DNA of 64,000 nt, taken from Scedosporium boydii (taxonomy: Eukaryota > Ascomycota > Sordariomycetes > Microascales > Microascaceae). The position numbers were made by a program, and so were the translations under genes. Within the stretch, counting starts at the first letter, position 1. Every line of letters begins with the position of its first letter. Positions 13,241 to 25,229 of this stretch are shown piece by piece. The notes under the pieces were generated by a model. It did no database searches and was not told where the DNA came from. It worked only from the letters and a program-made list of their open reading frames with translations. The stretch covers positions 1 through 64,000 of the forward strand of contig NJFT01000143.1 of assembly GCA_002221725.1 (NCBI GenBank), given 5' to 3'.

Positions 13241-14912
13241 GGAGTTCGGGCGCCGAGAGGGGACTAGGGGCAATTGCGAGAGCATCATTTATGAAGGGAG
13301 TTTGCGGAGGGTTCGGCATCAAGGCGGGAGTTTTAGGGAGTTTGTCTCTACATTCCACCGAGGCTCATTCTTTTCTTTTCTTTTTTTCTTTTTCATTTGG
13401 AAGTACCTGATATGCAGATACTAAGCCCCGTATGTGGCGTCGTTCAAGCTTAACTAGAAAAATATAAGAAAAAACGCTTGCGCGTCTTTCCTCTTGTTGG
13501 TGTCCGTATGTATTGGGTGAACCTTTTTTTTGGCGATGGATCGACATTGGGATCGATCCTGAGGAACGGGAAGTAAGTTCGCCTTGCATCAAGTGGAGAA
13601 GTAAACAGGGAACTAAAAGTATTAAACAAGACTGCAATCAGGGTGGGCAGGGTGGGCAGGGTCAATGCCTCGCCCGATCAGAGGATGCTTGAAGCTTAGG
13701 TGTGAACCTACAAACGCTCCAGTATGTACTCAACTAGAATTGGGTTGAGTTGATAGGATGTTGTCGTTGCTATATTTAGAAGCTCTAGGCCTTCTTTCAC
13801 TCTAGGCGTGAGGAATTCAACGAGGATTCGCAAGCAATTCCCATGTTTCAATATATCCTAAAGGCAGAGGCAAAAAAGGTAATCAAAAAAAGTAAAAAAA
13901 AAAGGCGTACGTTCTTGCATGTGGGACCGTGGACAAGGTTAGACGAGAATGGGAGTAAAAAAGAATGCTTTGACCAGAAAGATCACCGAGAGTGACCAGG
14001 AGAGGAGACTAGAGGCCAGGCTGGGAAACATCATGCAATGCTGGCGGGGGGAAAGGATACAAGGTTTGGACGGGGTTTCGACAGAGGCTTTGTAGAACGT
14101 TGCATGTTTTTGAGATGAACATCAATCGATGGAAGAGCCCGCCCGGGCCGACGACGAGATCAGGATGATGTATACTATGCATGCAAAGGGCCCGTTGATC
14201 GATTGCCTTGGTAGAGTGTACAATTCAATGAAATAGCTCAGTAAATGGGGTCAATGATGGGAGTGTAGACTTTGATTCAGATGGTGTAATTCTAGAAGCA
14301 TGTAAAGAGGAGCGCTAGCTCTGGAGGCTTGCTTAGGACCGGTTTTTTACTTCGTACGCGCAAGCAGGGGACAGGCTATGCATTGAGATCGGCAAGGAGA
14401 TGCAAAGCTGCATGTCGGGGTCGCAGAGCTGGGAGAATTCAATCAACGAAGTAGTTTTCCGAGGCGGTGGGCTGGCGTTAGGGATCGGGGTTGAAGATGG
14501 TGTGTGGTCCGGCTTGCAACAAGCTCAATGGTATGGCGGTTTTACATTTGATGGGAACTTGGGAAACAGACACAGCTCGCATTTGGGAATTTGAAGTGAC
14601 AGAATGCGACGACGGCAAATGGAATGGAGACACGGCCCTGGCCAGCCTCAGAGTAAGAGCTGAGCATTGCTATGTAGGCTCTATGTCGTCTGTTCTCCCA
14701 TGGCCCCATTACTTTGCAGTTTTCAGCTATTAATAGTTCGAGCCCAGCCCAAGCCTGGGCCTTGGGACTTGGTAGGATCCGTGGATCCTGCGTTCCCACC
14801 ACGCTCCACGACAGAGGAAAGGTAAGGGAGGAGGATGAAAGCTAGTTCGCGCGAAGTCGCAGCTGCAATGTCGAACTGGGGTCTGTCAGCTCGGGCTTGG
14901 TGCACGAGCATC

Positions 14913-14936
14913 AGAGAGAGAGAGAGAGAGAGAGAG
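14913..14936. repeat. (AG)12 microsatellite
   Basis: Twelve perfect AG units in intergenic DNA. Confidence 0.9.
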
Positions 14937-16656
14937 AAGCAACCGCTGGGGAACATTTAGCTCTCTCCGTCTCTCTCTTCTCACAAGGAAAAGAAAGGGC
15001 AAGAAAGAGCGAGAACTGTAAACCTTACCATTGTCGTACCTCAAGTTCAACATCTCGGCAACTATGACCAAAATGCAGTGTCGACTGTGAAGGGATAATT
15101 GGGGGAGATGCGGTTGTAGAGTTCAGGTCGACGACGCCGCCATCGATGGGGTTTACGCAACCGCCATGACGCAATTGGAGCCAAGATCTTGCAGGTGCCA
15201 GCCAACTCTTGCCATTCTACTTCGTACGAAGGACAGTCCGGTGCCTTGGTCACAGTGGGGAACTTCCCCGTCTTGCTCCATTGTCCTCACCCCATAAGAA
15301 GTACTCCGTAGTTGGTTCCGTTCATTTCCTCCCACCAACACACCAGGAGTAGCCTGAGCTCTCAATCGATTAATTATTACCGCCAGGCGAGGGCCTGGAC
15401 TGAGTCTGCAAAGACAGAACAGCGCGTGTGCTTATTGATGTTAGGACCAGTTGAAGAGTTCCTGGCATGCGCCATGGTGGAACCTGGGTGTCCGCACCCG
15501 CATCCGTAGACCGGAGAACGGAGACTTCACAAAGTACCGGTACAAAGTCTTGGCACACGGGGCAACGGGACATGGATCGGGGATCCATCAGCCATCAGCA
15601 TCAACCCTTTCCGTGCCTTGGTTCCTTTTGCGAATCTGCCGGAATTCTGCCCAGTTTCCCCATTCCCATGTTACCGAGGAGGACGCAATGACTCGTATGT
15701 TGGCTATGTACCCGAAGGTGGCGTACGGCGTATGGGCTTATTCTGCTTTCTCTCTATGGCTGACGTACTTGTACACCCCAAGCCCGCCCGCTGTTCTTCG
15801 GTACTTCTGTTCTCCCACCACTTGTCAGCGACGGACCCATGGTCGAGTTGGCGATATTGAGCTCTTTTCTTCTCTGGCTCTTTCAGTTATTTTTCCACAC
15901 CATTCTTCGCCTGGCTGGTACATGCATTGCATCACCTCAACCCAGACCCATTCACTAAAAACAAGCTTTTTGTCTAAGAGCTACGTCTCGCCCCAACTAC
16001 TAGTACTCGTGGCTTGGAGGCCACCCAAAATGATTGATGTTGACGCAGGTTCCCGGACAAGCCGTATCCTCCCTGCCTAACTTCGATGGAATGGTACATA
16101 ACTTTAATGAGGCGGCGGAAGATGTACATTCGTCTCTGCAAGGCTCTTCATATTTTTGTTTTTCCTTTTTTTGTGTCTTATTCCTCCCCCGCCCCTTTGT
16201 GAAACAGTGAGTTCAGGCTGGAACGAGGGCCAGGGATCGGGTCCAAACATGGTGGGACTACGAAGCTAGAAGCCGTTATTTACGAGCTTCGTCTGGCCTC
16301 GCCCGCCCTGGTGCCTCAGAGCCATTCCTGAGCTCGCCGTGCCAGTCCCTAGTCTGGGGTTCAGATCCTTTTCCCCCAACTAAACAGTGGCTACTCTTCG
16401 TATAGTCCAGGTACGGGGGCAAAGCCATGCTCTTTCGGCCGTGTTTGTAGATGCTCTAGACCCGTCGGAGCTGTCTGCGTAAGATGTGTTTCTAAGCCCT
16501 GGAAGTGGAGTTTGCATCGATCATGCTTTCGTACACCTCTTTTCGATTATGCAACAAGGCGCCCACTGACTAGGTCATCCGCCATTCCGGTACCTAAGTA
16601 TTGGAGATTCCGATGCTTCCTGACGTGCTGCGAAGTCTAGCAAGAGAAGCGCCTGG

Positions 16657-16685
<29 letters not shown>
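16657..16685. repeat. A29 homopolymer
   Basis: Twenty-nine A in a row. There is no clear retroelement body or target-site duplication next to it, so its origin is unknown. Confidence 0.9.
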
Positions 16686-16687
<2 letters not shown>

Positions 16688-17648
16688 AATTAGTTCATCT
16701 TAACATCATCCCAGAGTCGTGGAGAGAGAGGCTCGCCTATCGCAACCGAGGATGAACCGCAAATGGGAATAGGAAGAGGAATACCCGAACATTAAGAGGA
16801 CTGCTTCACTTCGTAATGATACAAACGAGACTTGCGACGCAGTTGTGGCTTGCAATTGTGTGGTCCCAACTTAAACCTGCAATTAGCTGCGGTACGTACC
16901 CACCCCAGAAACCCGGCGTGACGTAGCCGGACTGTCATCGACGACCAACGGCAGCTGGCATGTACAAGTAGCTCGGAGACAGAAAGACTCAAAGACTTCT
17001 CAGAGTCCTTGCGAAGGACCCGAGGACTCAAAAGCTATTCAGGATGGCGCGTCAAGTATATTTATAGGAAAGTATAACTTCGTATTAATGGTCTGATACA
17101 TTCGCAAGCTACCAATGATCCATGATACCGACACTCCTCTCGTTTCTTTACAAGTATTTGGAGCTTCTTCCAGTACCGGACAGACCACGGGTAGATTGGT
17201 GCGATACAATGTACGGTCCCAAGTACGATCCCAAACAGGCCGCCGTGAAACTCGAGCCCATTCCTGTTCCTCATCATTGATATCCACGGCAACGCGGAGT
17301 TCTAGAGACTTGATACAGTATAGCCAAGAGTACTGTATACAGAGTTCCATCTCACTGCTCCCACACCCCCAACAGACAAGTTTAGAACAAAGCTTCAACG
17401 AATGTTCCATTCCCCTACGAAAAGAAACACAAGGGTTTTCCATCCCCCCCTTCTTCCGCCCCAATTGAAACCCCCACTCCCTTCCATACCCAACGTAAGG
17501 TAGAGCGAAAGCTTAGTTTCAGATGGCAGGACGCCGCATAGTTGGTCGGGAAACTGGAGACTTGACGCCATCAACCCTCTTCAGCCCTCTCCCGGAGGCG
17601 TAGCCATGGAGAATCTCTCGGTCCCCACCTCCCCCGATCATCCCGTCC

Positions 17649-17656
17649 TATATAAG
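17649..17656 (+). promoter_or_regulatory. TATA box candidate upstream of the small secreted protein gene
   Basis: TATATAAG lies about 190 bp before the ATG at 17846 and is followed by pyrimidine-rich sequence and an ATG context of CCAAAATG. Such a TATA box is in keeping with a strongly or conditionally expressed small secreted protein gene; expression is inference. Confidence 0.5.
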
Positions 17657-17845
17657 ACCATCCACGCCCCCAAGAGCCAACCCTTCCCAACTCTACCCTC
17701 TCCCTTCTTCAACTCCCAAAAAAGCACTGTAGTACAATTCCCACCACGAAAACCGGTTTTTGCTTTCACTTCTTGTCCATCGTTAGACTATAAACAACTC
17801 TTTTTCCCCCACGCACGAGACCATCAACATATAACTACCGCCAAA

Positions 17846-18358
17846 ATGAGGTTCACCAGTGTCGCTTGCTTGACTCTCGCCGGTTTTGCCGCCGTACGTT
17901 CGTCCCCGGGCCATCCATAGCTATATCCCAGAGGGCCTGGGATGCTCTTTCGTCTTGTAGGAACCATGAGACAACTAACAAAAACACTTCCATTCAAACA
18001 GGCCCAGGATATCTCCTCCATCATTAGCCACATCGAGAGCGCCGCCACCAGCGTGGTCCAGTCCGTCACTAGCATCATCGGAACCGCAACCGAAACTAAC
18101 CCTACTGGAACCGGGACCGAAACCACCCCGACTGGAACCGGGACCGAAACCACCCCGACTGGAACCGGAACTGAAACTACACCCACAGGAACCGTCGTCA
18201 CCGAGACCCCAACCGGCACCACCACCATCGAGACCAGCCCCACTGGCACCGCAGGAGGAGCCGCGACCACCACGCCCTCCAACCCTGGTTCTTACCAGAC
18301 GGCTGCTGTCGGTCTTGGTGCTCTGTTCGGCGGTGCTGCCATCATGGTTAACCTCTAA
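17846..18358 (+). CDS. Small secreted Thr-rich repeat protein, probably GPI-anchored
   Basis: Two exons, 17846-17893 and 18002-18358, encode 134 aa. The intron begins GTACGT right after the signal-peptide core and ends AACAG. An earlier CTTGTAG acceptor would give an immediate stop, so the later one was chosen. The N-terminus (MRFTSVACLTLAGFAA, then AQ) is a signal peptide. A helical segment (ISSIISHIESAATSVVQSV) is followed by about four 9-residue units of the type TGTGTETTP, two of them nearly identical at the DNA level, then Thr/Gly-rich sequence. The C-terminus (about VGLGALFGGAAIMVNL) is hydrophobic after a small-residue stretch, as in GPI-anchor signals of fungal cell-wall proteins. The Thr/Pro repeats are probable O-mannosylation sites. 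A specific function is not recognisable; cell-wall or surface protein is the inference. Confidence 0.82.
18095..18190 (+). repeat. 27-bp in-frame tandem repeat (TGTxTETTP units)
   Basis: Tandem units of about 27 bp encode nine residues each inside the secreted protein. The units around 18115-18168 are almost identical while the flanking ones have diverged. The unit length is a multiple of three, so copy-number change keeps the frame. Confidence 0.75.
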
Positions 18359-18783
18359 AGAAGGGAAGGGGACGCTGTGAGCTTTTCCTGTCACAATAGA
18401 ACTTTGGACATTCCCTTTTTTTTCCCCCTCTTTTTGTCCATTTGGTTGTTCGGTATGCAGGGAGGTGATTTCCACACAAACGCAAAAAAGGGATACACGT
18501 TGCCATGCTGGAGGTATAATACTGGGTAATCGGTGCTTGGGTCGGAACACAAGTCGGCATAATAGTTGAAAATCAAATTAAAGCTGTTCATCAAGTTCTG
18601 TTTTCCCTCGTTTTCATCGAAATCTCTCCTGTCGGTTCGGTTCTCTCCAGCCAAGCAGAACCTTTTCCAGGTTGCTCGGAAATCGAAGTGAGGATATTTC
18701 GTATATATAACGAGTTCATTCCATAACCAAGGCAAACACGTTGAATTCCTCTCGATCTATGTGCTTCGTGGCGGAGGGGCTGG
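18359..18783. other. Convergent 3' intergenic region
   Basis: This is 425 bp between the stop codons of the secreted protein gene (+) and the NFKBIL1-like gene (-). It has a T/C-rich stretch at 18415-18440 and AT-rich sequence likely to hold the 3' ends of both transcripts. No gene seen. Confidence 0.5.
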
Positions 18784-19803
18784 TCACTCCTTCCGCCGGG
18801 TATCATTCCATAGCCTGTCAATCGTCTGAAAAATAGCCGTAACGTCCTTCATGACGTCCTCATCGACCTGCCCTCCTAGCTTTTGCTGGATTTTGTCTGG
18901 GTGCCATCTTACTCGCTCGTCTTTGAGATTTTGGGCGAATTCCCGCTCGTCGGTACTCTCTTGTTTTAGACACCTAAGGAAAAAAGACTTGACGGCGTCT
19001 TCGCTTACGTCTTTCCTTGATGCTGTCTTTACCGGCCAGGGTATGCGGTCGACGGTGCCATCCCATGCCGTCCATCGCTCCAGATAATCTTGCCATCTCT
19101 CGGCCCAAATCCTCTTGTTCCTCCTCTCCTCACCCATTAGCAGGCTCTTCTCAATATCCCTTGCAACTCTCCGTCTCTCCTTCTCTTGTTTCTCCCTCGC
19201 CTGTCTCGCCTCTTCCCTCTTTTTTCTCTCCTCTAAGAGGCCCTCGTGGGTCTTCTCCCACATCTTCTGCCGCACATATGCAGCATACTCCTCATCTGTC
19301 ATGCGCTCCAGTTCGCCCTGGGGCCCAACCCTCTCATTGGGGTAAACATGAACCGGCTGGCCGTAGACGCCCTCCCAGTATGCCGCTCCCTCGTCATCTG
19401 CCATAGCATCGAAGAGACTCTCTCGAAAGGCTGCTTCCGGATCGAGGGGTGGCTCCTCATGTGGGTTAGGAGGGGTTGGGGATCGACTCCGCCTTCGACG
19501 CCGTCGGCGTCGACGACCTTCGTCATCTCTGTCATGACGGGAGGACCGGTCGCGAGAGGATCTTCGCCTGGAAGAGGATCTATGTCTGTGGGATCTATGG
19601 CTTTTGTGATCTTTCAGTCTCAAGCGCTTCCTTCTACGTGAGCGATCCTCATCATGTTGTTCAGCAGCTGAGTCTTTGTCGCCTCCCTCGGGGCCGGCAG
19701 AAGTGGCATCAGTTGTATCCCGGATTTCCTTCGGAGGTTCCTGGTTAATAGACGCAAGGATGTGTCTCCGCCTCGGCGAGTGACTCCGTCCATGTTCATC
19801 CAT
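18784..19803 (-). CDS. NFKBIL1-like RS-rich protein with a C-terminal J-like segment
   Basis: A single exon encodes 339 aa. The N-terminal third is Arg/Ser-rich with SR, RRRR and HRSHR runs, like splicing-associated proteins and nuclear localisation signals. The middle (about residues 170-255) is a charged helical region rich in EERKKREEARQ-type sequence. The C-terminal third has ERWQDYLERW followed by RVRWHPDK (H301) and a short helix, the pattern of NF-kappa-B inhibitor-like protein 1 relatives, where a degenerate J-domain-like HPDK occurs. The human member has been linked to mRNA processing; the role in fungi is not established. Just upstream of the ATG, minus-strand sequence GCTAACCC and CTTGCAG ending at 19805 look like a branch site and acceptor, so a leader intron, or a tiny extra coding exon, is possible. 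It is divergent from the ZIP transporter. Confidence 0.72.
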   Translation of the reverse strand: MDEHGRSHSPRRRHILASINQEPPKEIRDTTDATSAGPEGGDKDSAAEQHDEDRSRRRKRLRLKDHKSHRSHRHRSSSRRRSSRDRSSRHDRDDEGRRRRRRRRRSRSPTPPNPHEEPPLDPEAAFRESLFDAMADDEGAAYWEGVYGQPVHVYPNERVGPQGELERMTDEEYAAYVRQKMWEKTHEGLLEERKKREEARQAREKQEKERRRVARDIEKSLLMGEERRNKRIWAERWQDYLERWTAWDGTVDRIPWPVKTASRKDVSEDAVKSFFLRCLKQESTDEREFAQNLKDERVRWHPDKIQQKLGGQVDEDVMKDVTAIFQTIDRLWNDTRRKE

Positions 19804-20745
19804 ACTGCAAGTCTCCGAACATTACGAAGTAGTGCGGTCGGGTTAGCGTTGGGACTCGATGCGTTGGTCATCCCCTGATCGCGGGCCTGGGCTCTGCCGC
19901 TATTCGTTTTGGGCCTCCGGTATGGCAATAAGCGGAAAAGGAAAGGAGGGAAAAGAAGCCAAAGAGCAGTAAAACGTCCTTGAGTATCCAAGAAGTTGGG
20001 TTTGCTTCGAGTGCAGTCGGATTCGAAGGAGGCAAACATGAAGTGACGTTGATGATTCGCCCACGGACCAATCAGGTAGGGTCACCCGAGTGAGTGGTGG
20101 GCAACAAGAACCCCGAGCTTCAGCGTCGACCGGTCGCAAGCAGCTCCATGAACGGTTCTCGGATCTCTAAACACGGCGTCAAGATGAGGAAGTTGACGGA
20201 CCGCGGCGTTCAATCCCCGCCAATGTCTCGGAGAAAAAAAGCCCAGTGCGTTGAGAATGCCTCGAGATAAAAGTAGTGATGACCTCACAAGGATGGAAAG
20301 TCGAGAATTGATATTAGCCGATGATAATCCTTTTTGGTGCGATTTGCTTGAAACGAACACTAAAGCCACACTAAAGCCAGATCCAGTTTAGCGTCACTGG
20401 ACCCTGGTCGAGATCGCCTTTGCAAGGGTGTCCTCTCGAGCCGCATTGGCACCAATTCGTATTTGGACCTTGAGATCAATCTTGATATTTGAGCCTTGTC
20501 TATCCTATTTTTTTTTTCCTGGGAGCAAGACTCTAGAGGAGCGAGAATGGTCGTCGGCGGAACATTCATTCCTTTGCAGACATACAATCGTTTCCACCTG
20601 ATCTAGGCATTCCGGTTTTGTTTTCTTTTTATTTCCCTCTTGCCAAGTCGCTCGCTGCCTCACGCAGATCCTGCCGCGGAACCACGAACCCCCCCCTATT
20701 CGCAACTTGCTTCGAGCTCGCGATAGGGGAGCCAGCCAATTCAGG
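19804..20745. promoter_or_regulatory. Divergent promoter region, NFKBIL1-like / ZIP transporter
   Basis: This is 942 bp between divergent starts. It includes a putative 5' leader intron end of the minus-strand gene (acceptor at 19805) with one TACTTCGTA motif (19823-19831), and T-rich tracts near 20508-20518 and 20620-20640 upstream of the ZIP gene. No separate gene is supported. Confidence 0.45.
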
Positions 20746-22152
20746 ATGGGGGGCTTAATACTGCTCCTCACGCTCTGCGTAAGTAGTTTTCCGAAGTCTA
20801 TATCCTTGCCTGGATCGAGCTATAGCTAACCGTCACGGTGACAGGTGGTGATGGCGATCGCGTAAGAAGCAACTCCGATTCCACCTCGATAGCTCGACGT
20901 TGCGAAACTAACAACAACCCTCAAATAGCTCATTCCTTGCCGGCACGGTACCCCTAACCATGTCGCTCACCCAGTCACAACTTCGATTCGTCTCGAACAT
21001 TGGCGTGGGAATATTAGTAGGGACATCAATGATAGTGATTATACCAGAAGGCATCGGCGCCCTCATGCCTCATCCGGGAGCGGGCCATTCCCACAAGGTG
21101 AGGGCCGTTGACTCAATATCAGCCATTTCCGCGAGATCTCCTCTTGGCCTCGCGATCAGTGGAGATATACCGACAGTAAATTCACACTCGACGCCGCTCG
21201 AATCGCTTTCGAGCCGCTTCGAGGACGACGACTTCGATGACCGATTCGACCACTCCCACGATCCCGAACCCGAACCCGCGCTCGAGCCTGCGCCCGATCA
21301 TAGCCATGATGATGCATCGAGTCCGCCGCCACCCGGACCCCCAATTAGCGAGGGAGACCATTTCGAGCTCCCCACGTTCGCAATCGGCTTTTCCATGATT
21401 CTCGGCTTCATTCTCATGTTCTTGATCGACAGGCTACCCAAACACGCGGCGGGCAACCAGCCCGCATCTCTGGCGAGGGACATCCGCCTTGATACCCTAT
21501 CAATATCGCCCTCGGGGTCACATAACGATGAATCGGGACCATTTATGGGGATCATGGGACCATCCCCTGAGCATTCCAAGAGTATGGCGACTACAACTGG
21601 TCTGGTGATCCATGCGGCTGCCGACGGTATCGCCATGGGGGCGTCGTCTAGCACATCGAATACTCGCCTTGGCTTTATTATATTCGTTGCCATCATGGTT
21701 CATAAGGCGCCTGCTGCGTTTGGCCTTACATCGGTGTTGCTGCGACAGGGTCTCTCTAAGCGGGCGGCTAGGGCTCACCTGCTTGTCTTCAGTCTCGCGG
21801 CACCCGCGGGCGCCATCGCTACCTGGTTCCTTATCACTATACTTGGAGGTTCCAACCTAGAGGGCGAGAACGGGCAGTGGTGGACTGGAATGCTGTTACT
21901 TTTCTCCGCTGGGACATTCCTGTAAGTCCCATCTAATCCCTCCTTATACTAGTTGTTGGGTTGTTGGCTAACTCTTACAGATACGTTGCGATTCACGCCA
22001 TGCAGGATGAAGGTCACTCTCATCACGAGCAGCCCGTCATGAACGGTTACGGTAACACCCCTCAGCATAAGGGACCCGAACTACGTGATACACTCGCCAT
22101 AGTGGGCGGCATGTTACTGCCCCTCTTGACTCACATCGGCCATCACCATTGA
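20746..22152 (+). CDS. ZIP-family metal transporter, ZIP9/ATX2 type
   Basis: Four exons, 20746-20778, 20845-20861, 20929-21921 and 21981-22152, encode 404 aa. The first two exons are only 33 and 17 nt but are needed to make the first membrane helix (MGGLILLLTLC, VVMAIA, SFLAGTVPLTM). Next comes SQLRFVSNIGVGILVGTSMIVIIPEGI, typical of ZIP9-like members. A long acidic and His-rich loop (residues about 95-155, with DHSHD repeats) is a probable metal-binding loop. The signature helices hold HAAADGIAMGAS (H245) and HKAPAAFG (H275). The C-terminus ends with GHHH. Human ZIP9 and yeast Atx2 act in the Golgi/secretory pathway on Zn and Mn homeostasis; the same place is inferred here. All splice sites are canonical and the frame closes. 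Confidence 0.9.
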
Positions 22153-24804
22153 TGCATCGAAATGGTCTATTTCTCATTTATCTTTTTCCTCGAGACTTAC
22201 CTCGTGGGATAGTGTATTCTAGCCGGCGTTGGGGCGTTTTTCGCATCGGGAGGCTATATATATACCCACCACTATGTATGATCCCCCTCCCTTGTAATAG
22301 AGATATCTTGAATTTAAAAGCGACTTCTGGGAAGAGGATGAGGGGGCGTGAAGTAACTAGGCTAGAAAAGTATCTTACGCTGCACCAACAAGAGGGTATT
22401 TTCCAAAATAGTATGACAATACGAAGTATGCACATCGGCTTTCCATGAATCGTAGTGACGTGCAACCGTTGTGAAGTTAAACAAGTCTTCTCACCGGCAA
22501 TACATTTGATCCGTTCTGTCTTCGGTCAACTTCACTCGATTCAAGGACGAGGAACGCCTGTTTTCGATATAGTCAACTTAATTTCCAACTACATCAAGGA
22601 AATTGAATCCACGACCAAACCTCATAAAATCTAAGCTGCGAGGGGACTCGGCCTCATTTACATGAGTCGAAAACCCTTGGAGTCATGTCTCTGGGAGCAA
22701 GTAGCAGATAAATTACGAAGGTATTGGTGTCTCGATCGCATGGCTCGCGCTCCCTTCGTCGAGACAAAAGAAGCGTCATTCCAGAACCATTGCCAGCGGA
22801 GTTCTGGACCTTACATATTATCCAGCCTCTATCTACCCTTAACGTCCATCGTCGCGAAGTCGACAACCGCATTGATGGACGGGCCAAGACCATCACTGGT
22901 ATCCCACTGACAAGTCCGCGCAGAAGATGATCTGCGCCAAAACCCAGCACTTCTTCACCCCTTTAACTTTACCCAGAACATCGGTCACTGTTGCACCCCA
23001 TATATTAATTTTTTTTTTCCTTTTTATTTTCCATATGCACACGGCGATCAAGATTATGCGAGCATACGAAGTAAGGGAGGGAAGAGGGGAGCGGATTTCG
23101 TTTACGGGGTGCAGGAGTTTGGCCTATTCCGAAACACTCCCTGCAGATGACTTGGCCGCACGATGACTGCACGTCACCCCTCGGTCCCGTTTCTAGTGGT
23201 TATCACGAGGGAGGCAGCTCGTATTTCAAGAATGCGACTGACGCGCGTTGGGATAGGATGGGGATAAAGGATGAATATTTCGAAATTGGAGGTCTGCGAA
23301 GAGTCTCTGGAGGATTAGAACTGTTCGATGCTACTTTGCAGGTGCGTGCAGTGTCGAACCACGTAAATAATAACGACGAAGTAAATGCAAGTGCACACCG
23401 GATTCAGTCGAGAGGGTAAGATCCATAAGACATCATGACCCTTCATTGGAATCGGAGGACTTCCCTTCCATCTCAGCGTTTCGCCGTCAAACATGGTGTT
23501 TTTATTTTATATTTCGACAGTCTCACTACTTCGTACGATGAGTTATTCTTAGAATACGTCGGTATTGGTTTTGGATTTGACCGGGGTCGAGTGGAGAAGA
23601 TGGTGGTGAATCTGAACGGTGTCTAATATCGTATGCAACAACTTTGGACATCCTCCCTGCAAGCGAAAGAAGGACTCTATGATACTTCCACAAAGATGCT
23701 ATTCTGCAAGTGAACCGCCAGCCAGTCTTCGGCCTGAGGCAACGCATTTGTGTGGGGATGAGAGGCACGTTGATCAATCTAACATCCGCCTTCACCATTC
23801 TCAACGAAGCTGGCTGGAGAAGGACGGTTAGGGTTTCCGGATCCGGCCAAAAGTTGGGGACGAGTCTGGGAGCGTCAAGCAGGTCTCGGTGTCTTAATGC
23901 ACATGAAGCCTCCCCCTCTTGCGTCCAGCTAGATGTGGGTAGGGCGAACCGAAGGATGGACGTTGTCGTCGCTGCAGCTTCCTCGGCCTTCTCTGCTCGT
24001 CTACCTGCCTGCTGCGCCGTCGGGGAGGGAAGTTGACGAATGCAGCGGCCCACTGAGGCGAGTCATGATGGAAATGGTTCCATTCCAGAGGAGCCATGCC
24101 ATAGGTGACGGCGGCGTTCGATGCGTAGAATAACCTATGATCGTGACTTCATCCGCATTCTGCATGCACTAATGCAATTTCTAATGTAAGAGAAAGGAAG
24201 GTCCACCAACGTGGAGATCTGAGAGCCACAAACACAGATTATCGGTAGCCATTCCTTAGAAAGACGGGTAGAAACACTGTATGTCGTAGCAAGTCTTGGT
24301 GAGCCATGATTAGCAGTACATTTAATTGCCGCAAAATCTCGGCGGAGGACAAGGTACCGACAGAGCGTTGATGGAGAATCAAGTCGGAGCTGCCAACGAT
24401 CCTTGTGGACATAACACTCTGCCGTTGTGGATGGACATTGCGCCTGTGCAGGGCCCGTGGGAGTTATGCTTACCCTATCAGTCTTAGACCTTGCTTCGCT
24501 GCCCTGTCCATCGGTCGTGCACTCGAAGCCCTGCACGGAAGAGCGATTGCCTCATCGGCTTATCCCATGCAGGACTGAGAGATGAGAGCGAAGATGCTGA
24601 GATGCGAGTACGAGCGACTTGCTGGCTGTACTTGTACCCTGAGTACATCGTGCCTGTGGAATGCACTTGCCTTTGAAGGTGGACTGTTGATTGTTGGATT
24701 ATTCCTTCGGAAGGCACGAAGTTCTTCGGCTTATTCTCAGAATTTTTATGACTCGGTATAATCGATTGATTTCACTCCTTTTTGATCGAGAAGCTTGAGC
24801 AAAT

Positions 24805-24830
24805 TTACTTCGTACAATTGTACGAAGTAA
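24805..24830. repeat. Perfect 26-bp palindrome made of two motif copies
   Basis: TTACTTCGTACAA is followed directly by its exact reverse complement. It contains one TACTTCGTA and one TACGAAGTA back to back, and could form a hairpin or bind a dimer. Confidence 0.9.
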
Positions 24831-25229
24831 GTAAATATTGATGAGACCATCAGACACGGTTCCAAGAAAGAGGGAGCGCCCAAATCTTCCCAAGCCGAAC
24901 CGGCCCAGCCTCCGACACTATTAACCTTGGAATTGATCTTCGCCACCTCCCTTTTTTGCCTTCTGTTTTACCCAGCGGCTTCCTGCCACACCCCTCCACT
25001 CTCTTGCAAATCCCAATGTTCAATGCTCACTGCTTTCTCTATTCAATCATTTGATGTTTTCTATTCTCACTACCAACAGGCCGTGCTCATACAGTACACA
25101 TGAATGATCAAATTACATTGATTGCCTTGCACCTTCCTACTTGTACACAATATCAGAAAATTCAGCCAACTTGTACCTCAGTATACTTCATACAAGTGAG
25201 TGAGAGAGGGAAAGTGCATTCATTCACTT

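Larger units (their letters stand above)
13241..17845. other. Gene-empty 4.6-kb region
   Basis: No supported gene. It contains the SIN1 3' flank (T-rich stretch 13370-13400), a (AG)12 microsatellite, an A29 run, two exact TACTTCGTA motifs (14348, 15218) and near-copies at about 14450, 16808 and 17078. Open frames up to 209 codons (15451-16080 plus) show no domain, and their composition is that of the surrounding noncoding DNA. The right end carries the promoter of the small secreted protein gene. Confidence 0.55.
14348..24829. repeat. Cluster B of the TACGAAGTA/TACTTCGTA motif (8 copies)
   Basis: Exact copies start at 14348, 15218, 19823, 22420, 23065, 23527, 24806 and 24821. They lie in intergenic DNA, or for 19823 in a probable leader intron, and skip the exons of the genes within this span. 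Near-copies occur at about 14450, 16808, 17078 and 23379. Confidence 0.8.

Noticed and set aside
14776..14791. Short palindrome AGGATCC-GT-GGATCCT
   Set aside because: Isolated, seven-bp arms, no second copy noted; expected by chance at this scale.
15451..16080. 209-codon plus-strand frame
   Set aside because: No domain and no splice-compatible partner; the dispersed motif occurs close by.
23526..24053. 175-codon minus-strand frame
   Set aside because: Starts in otherwise empty DNA, overlaps one motif copy at its 3' end, and shows no family resemblance.
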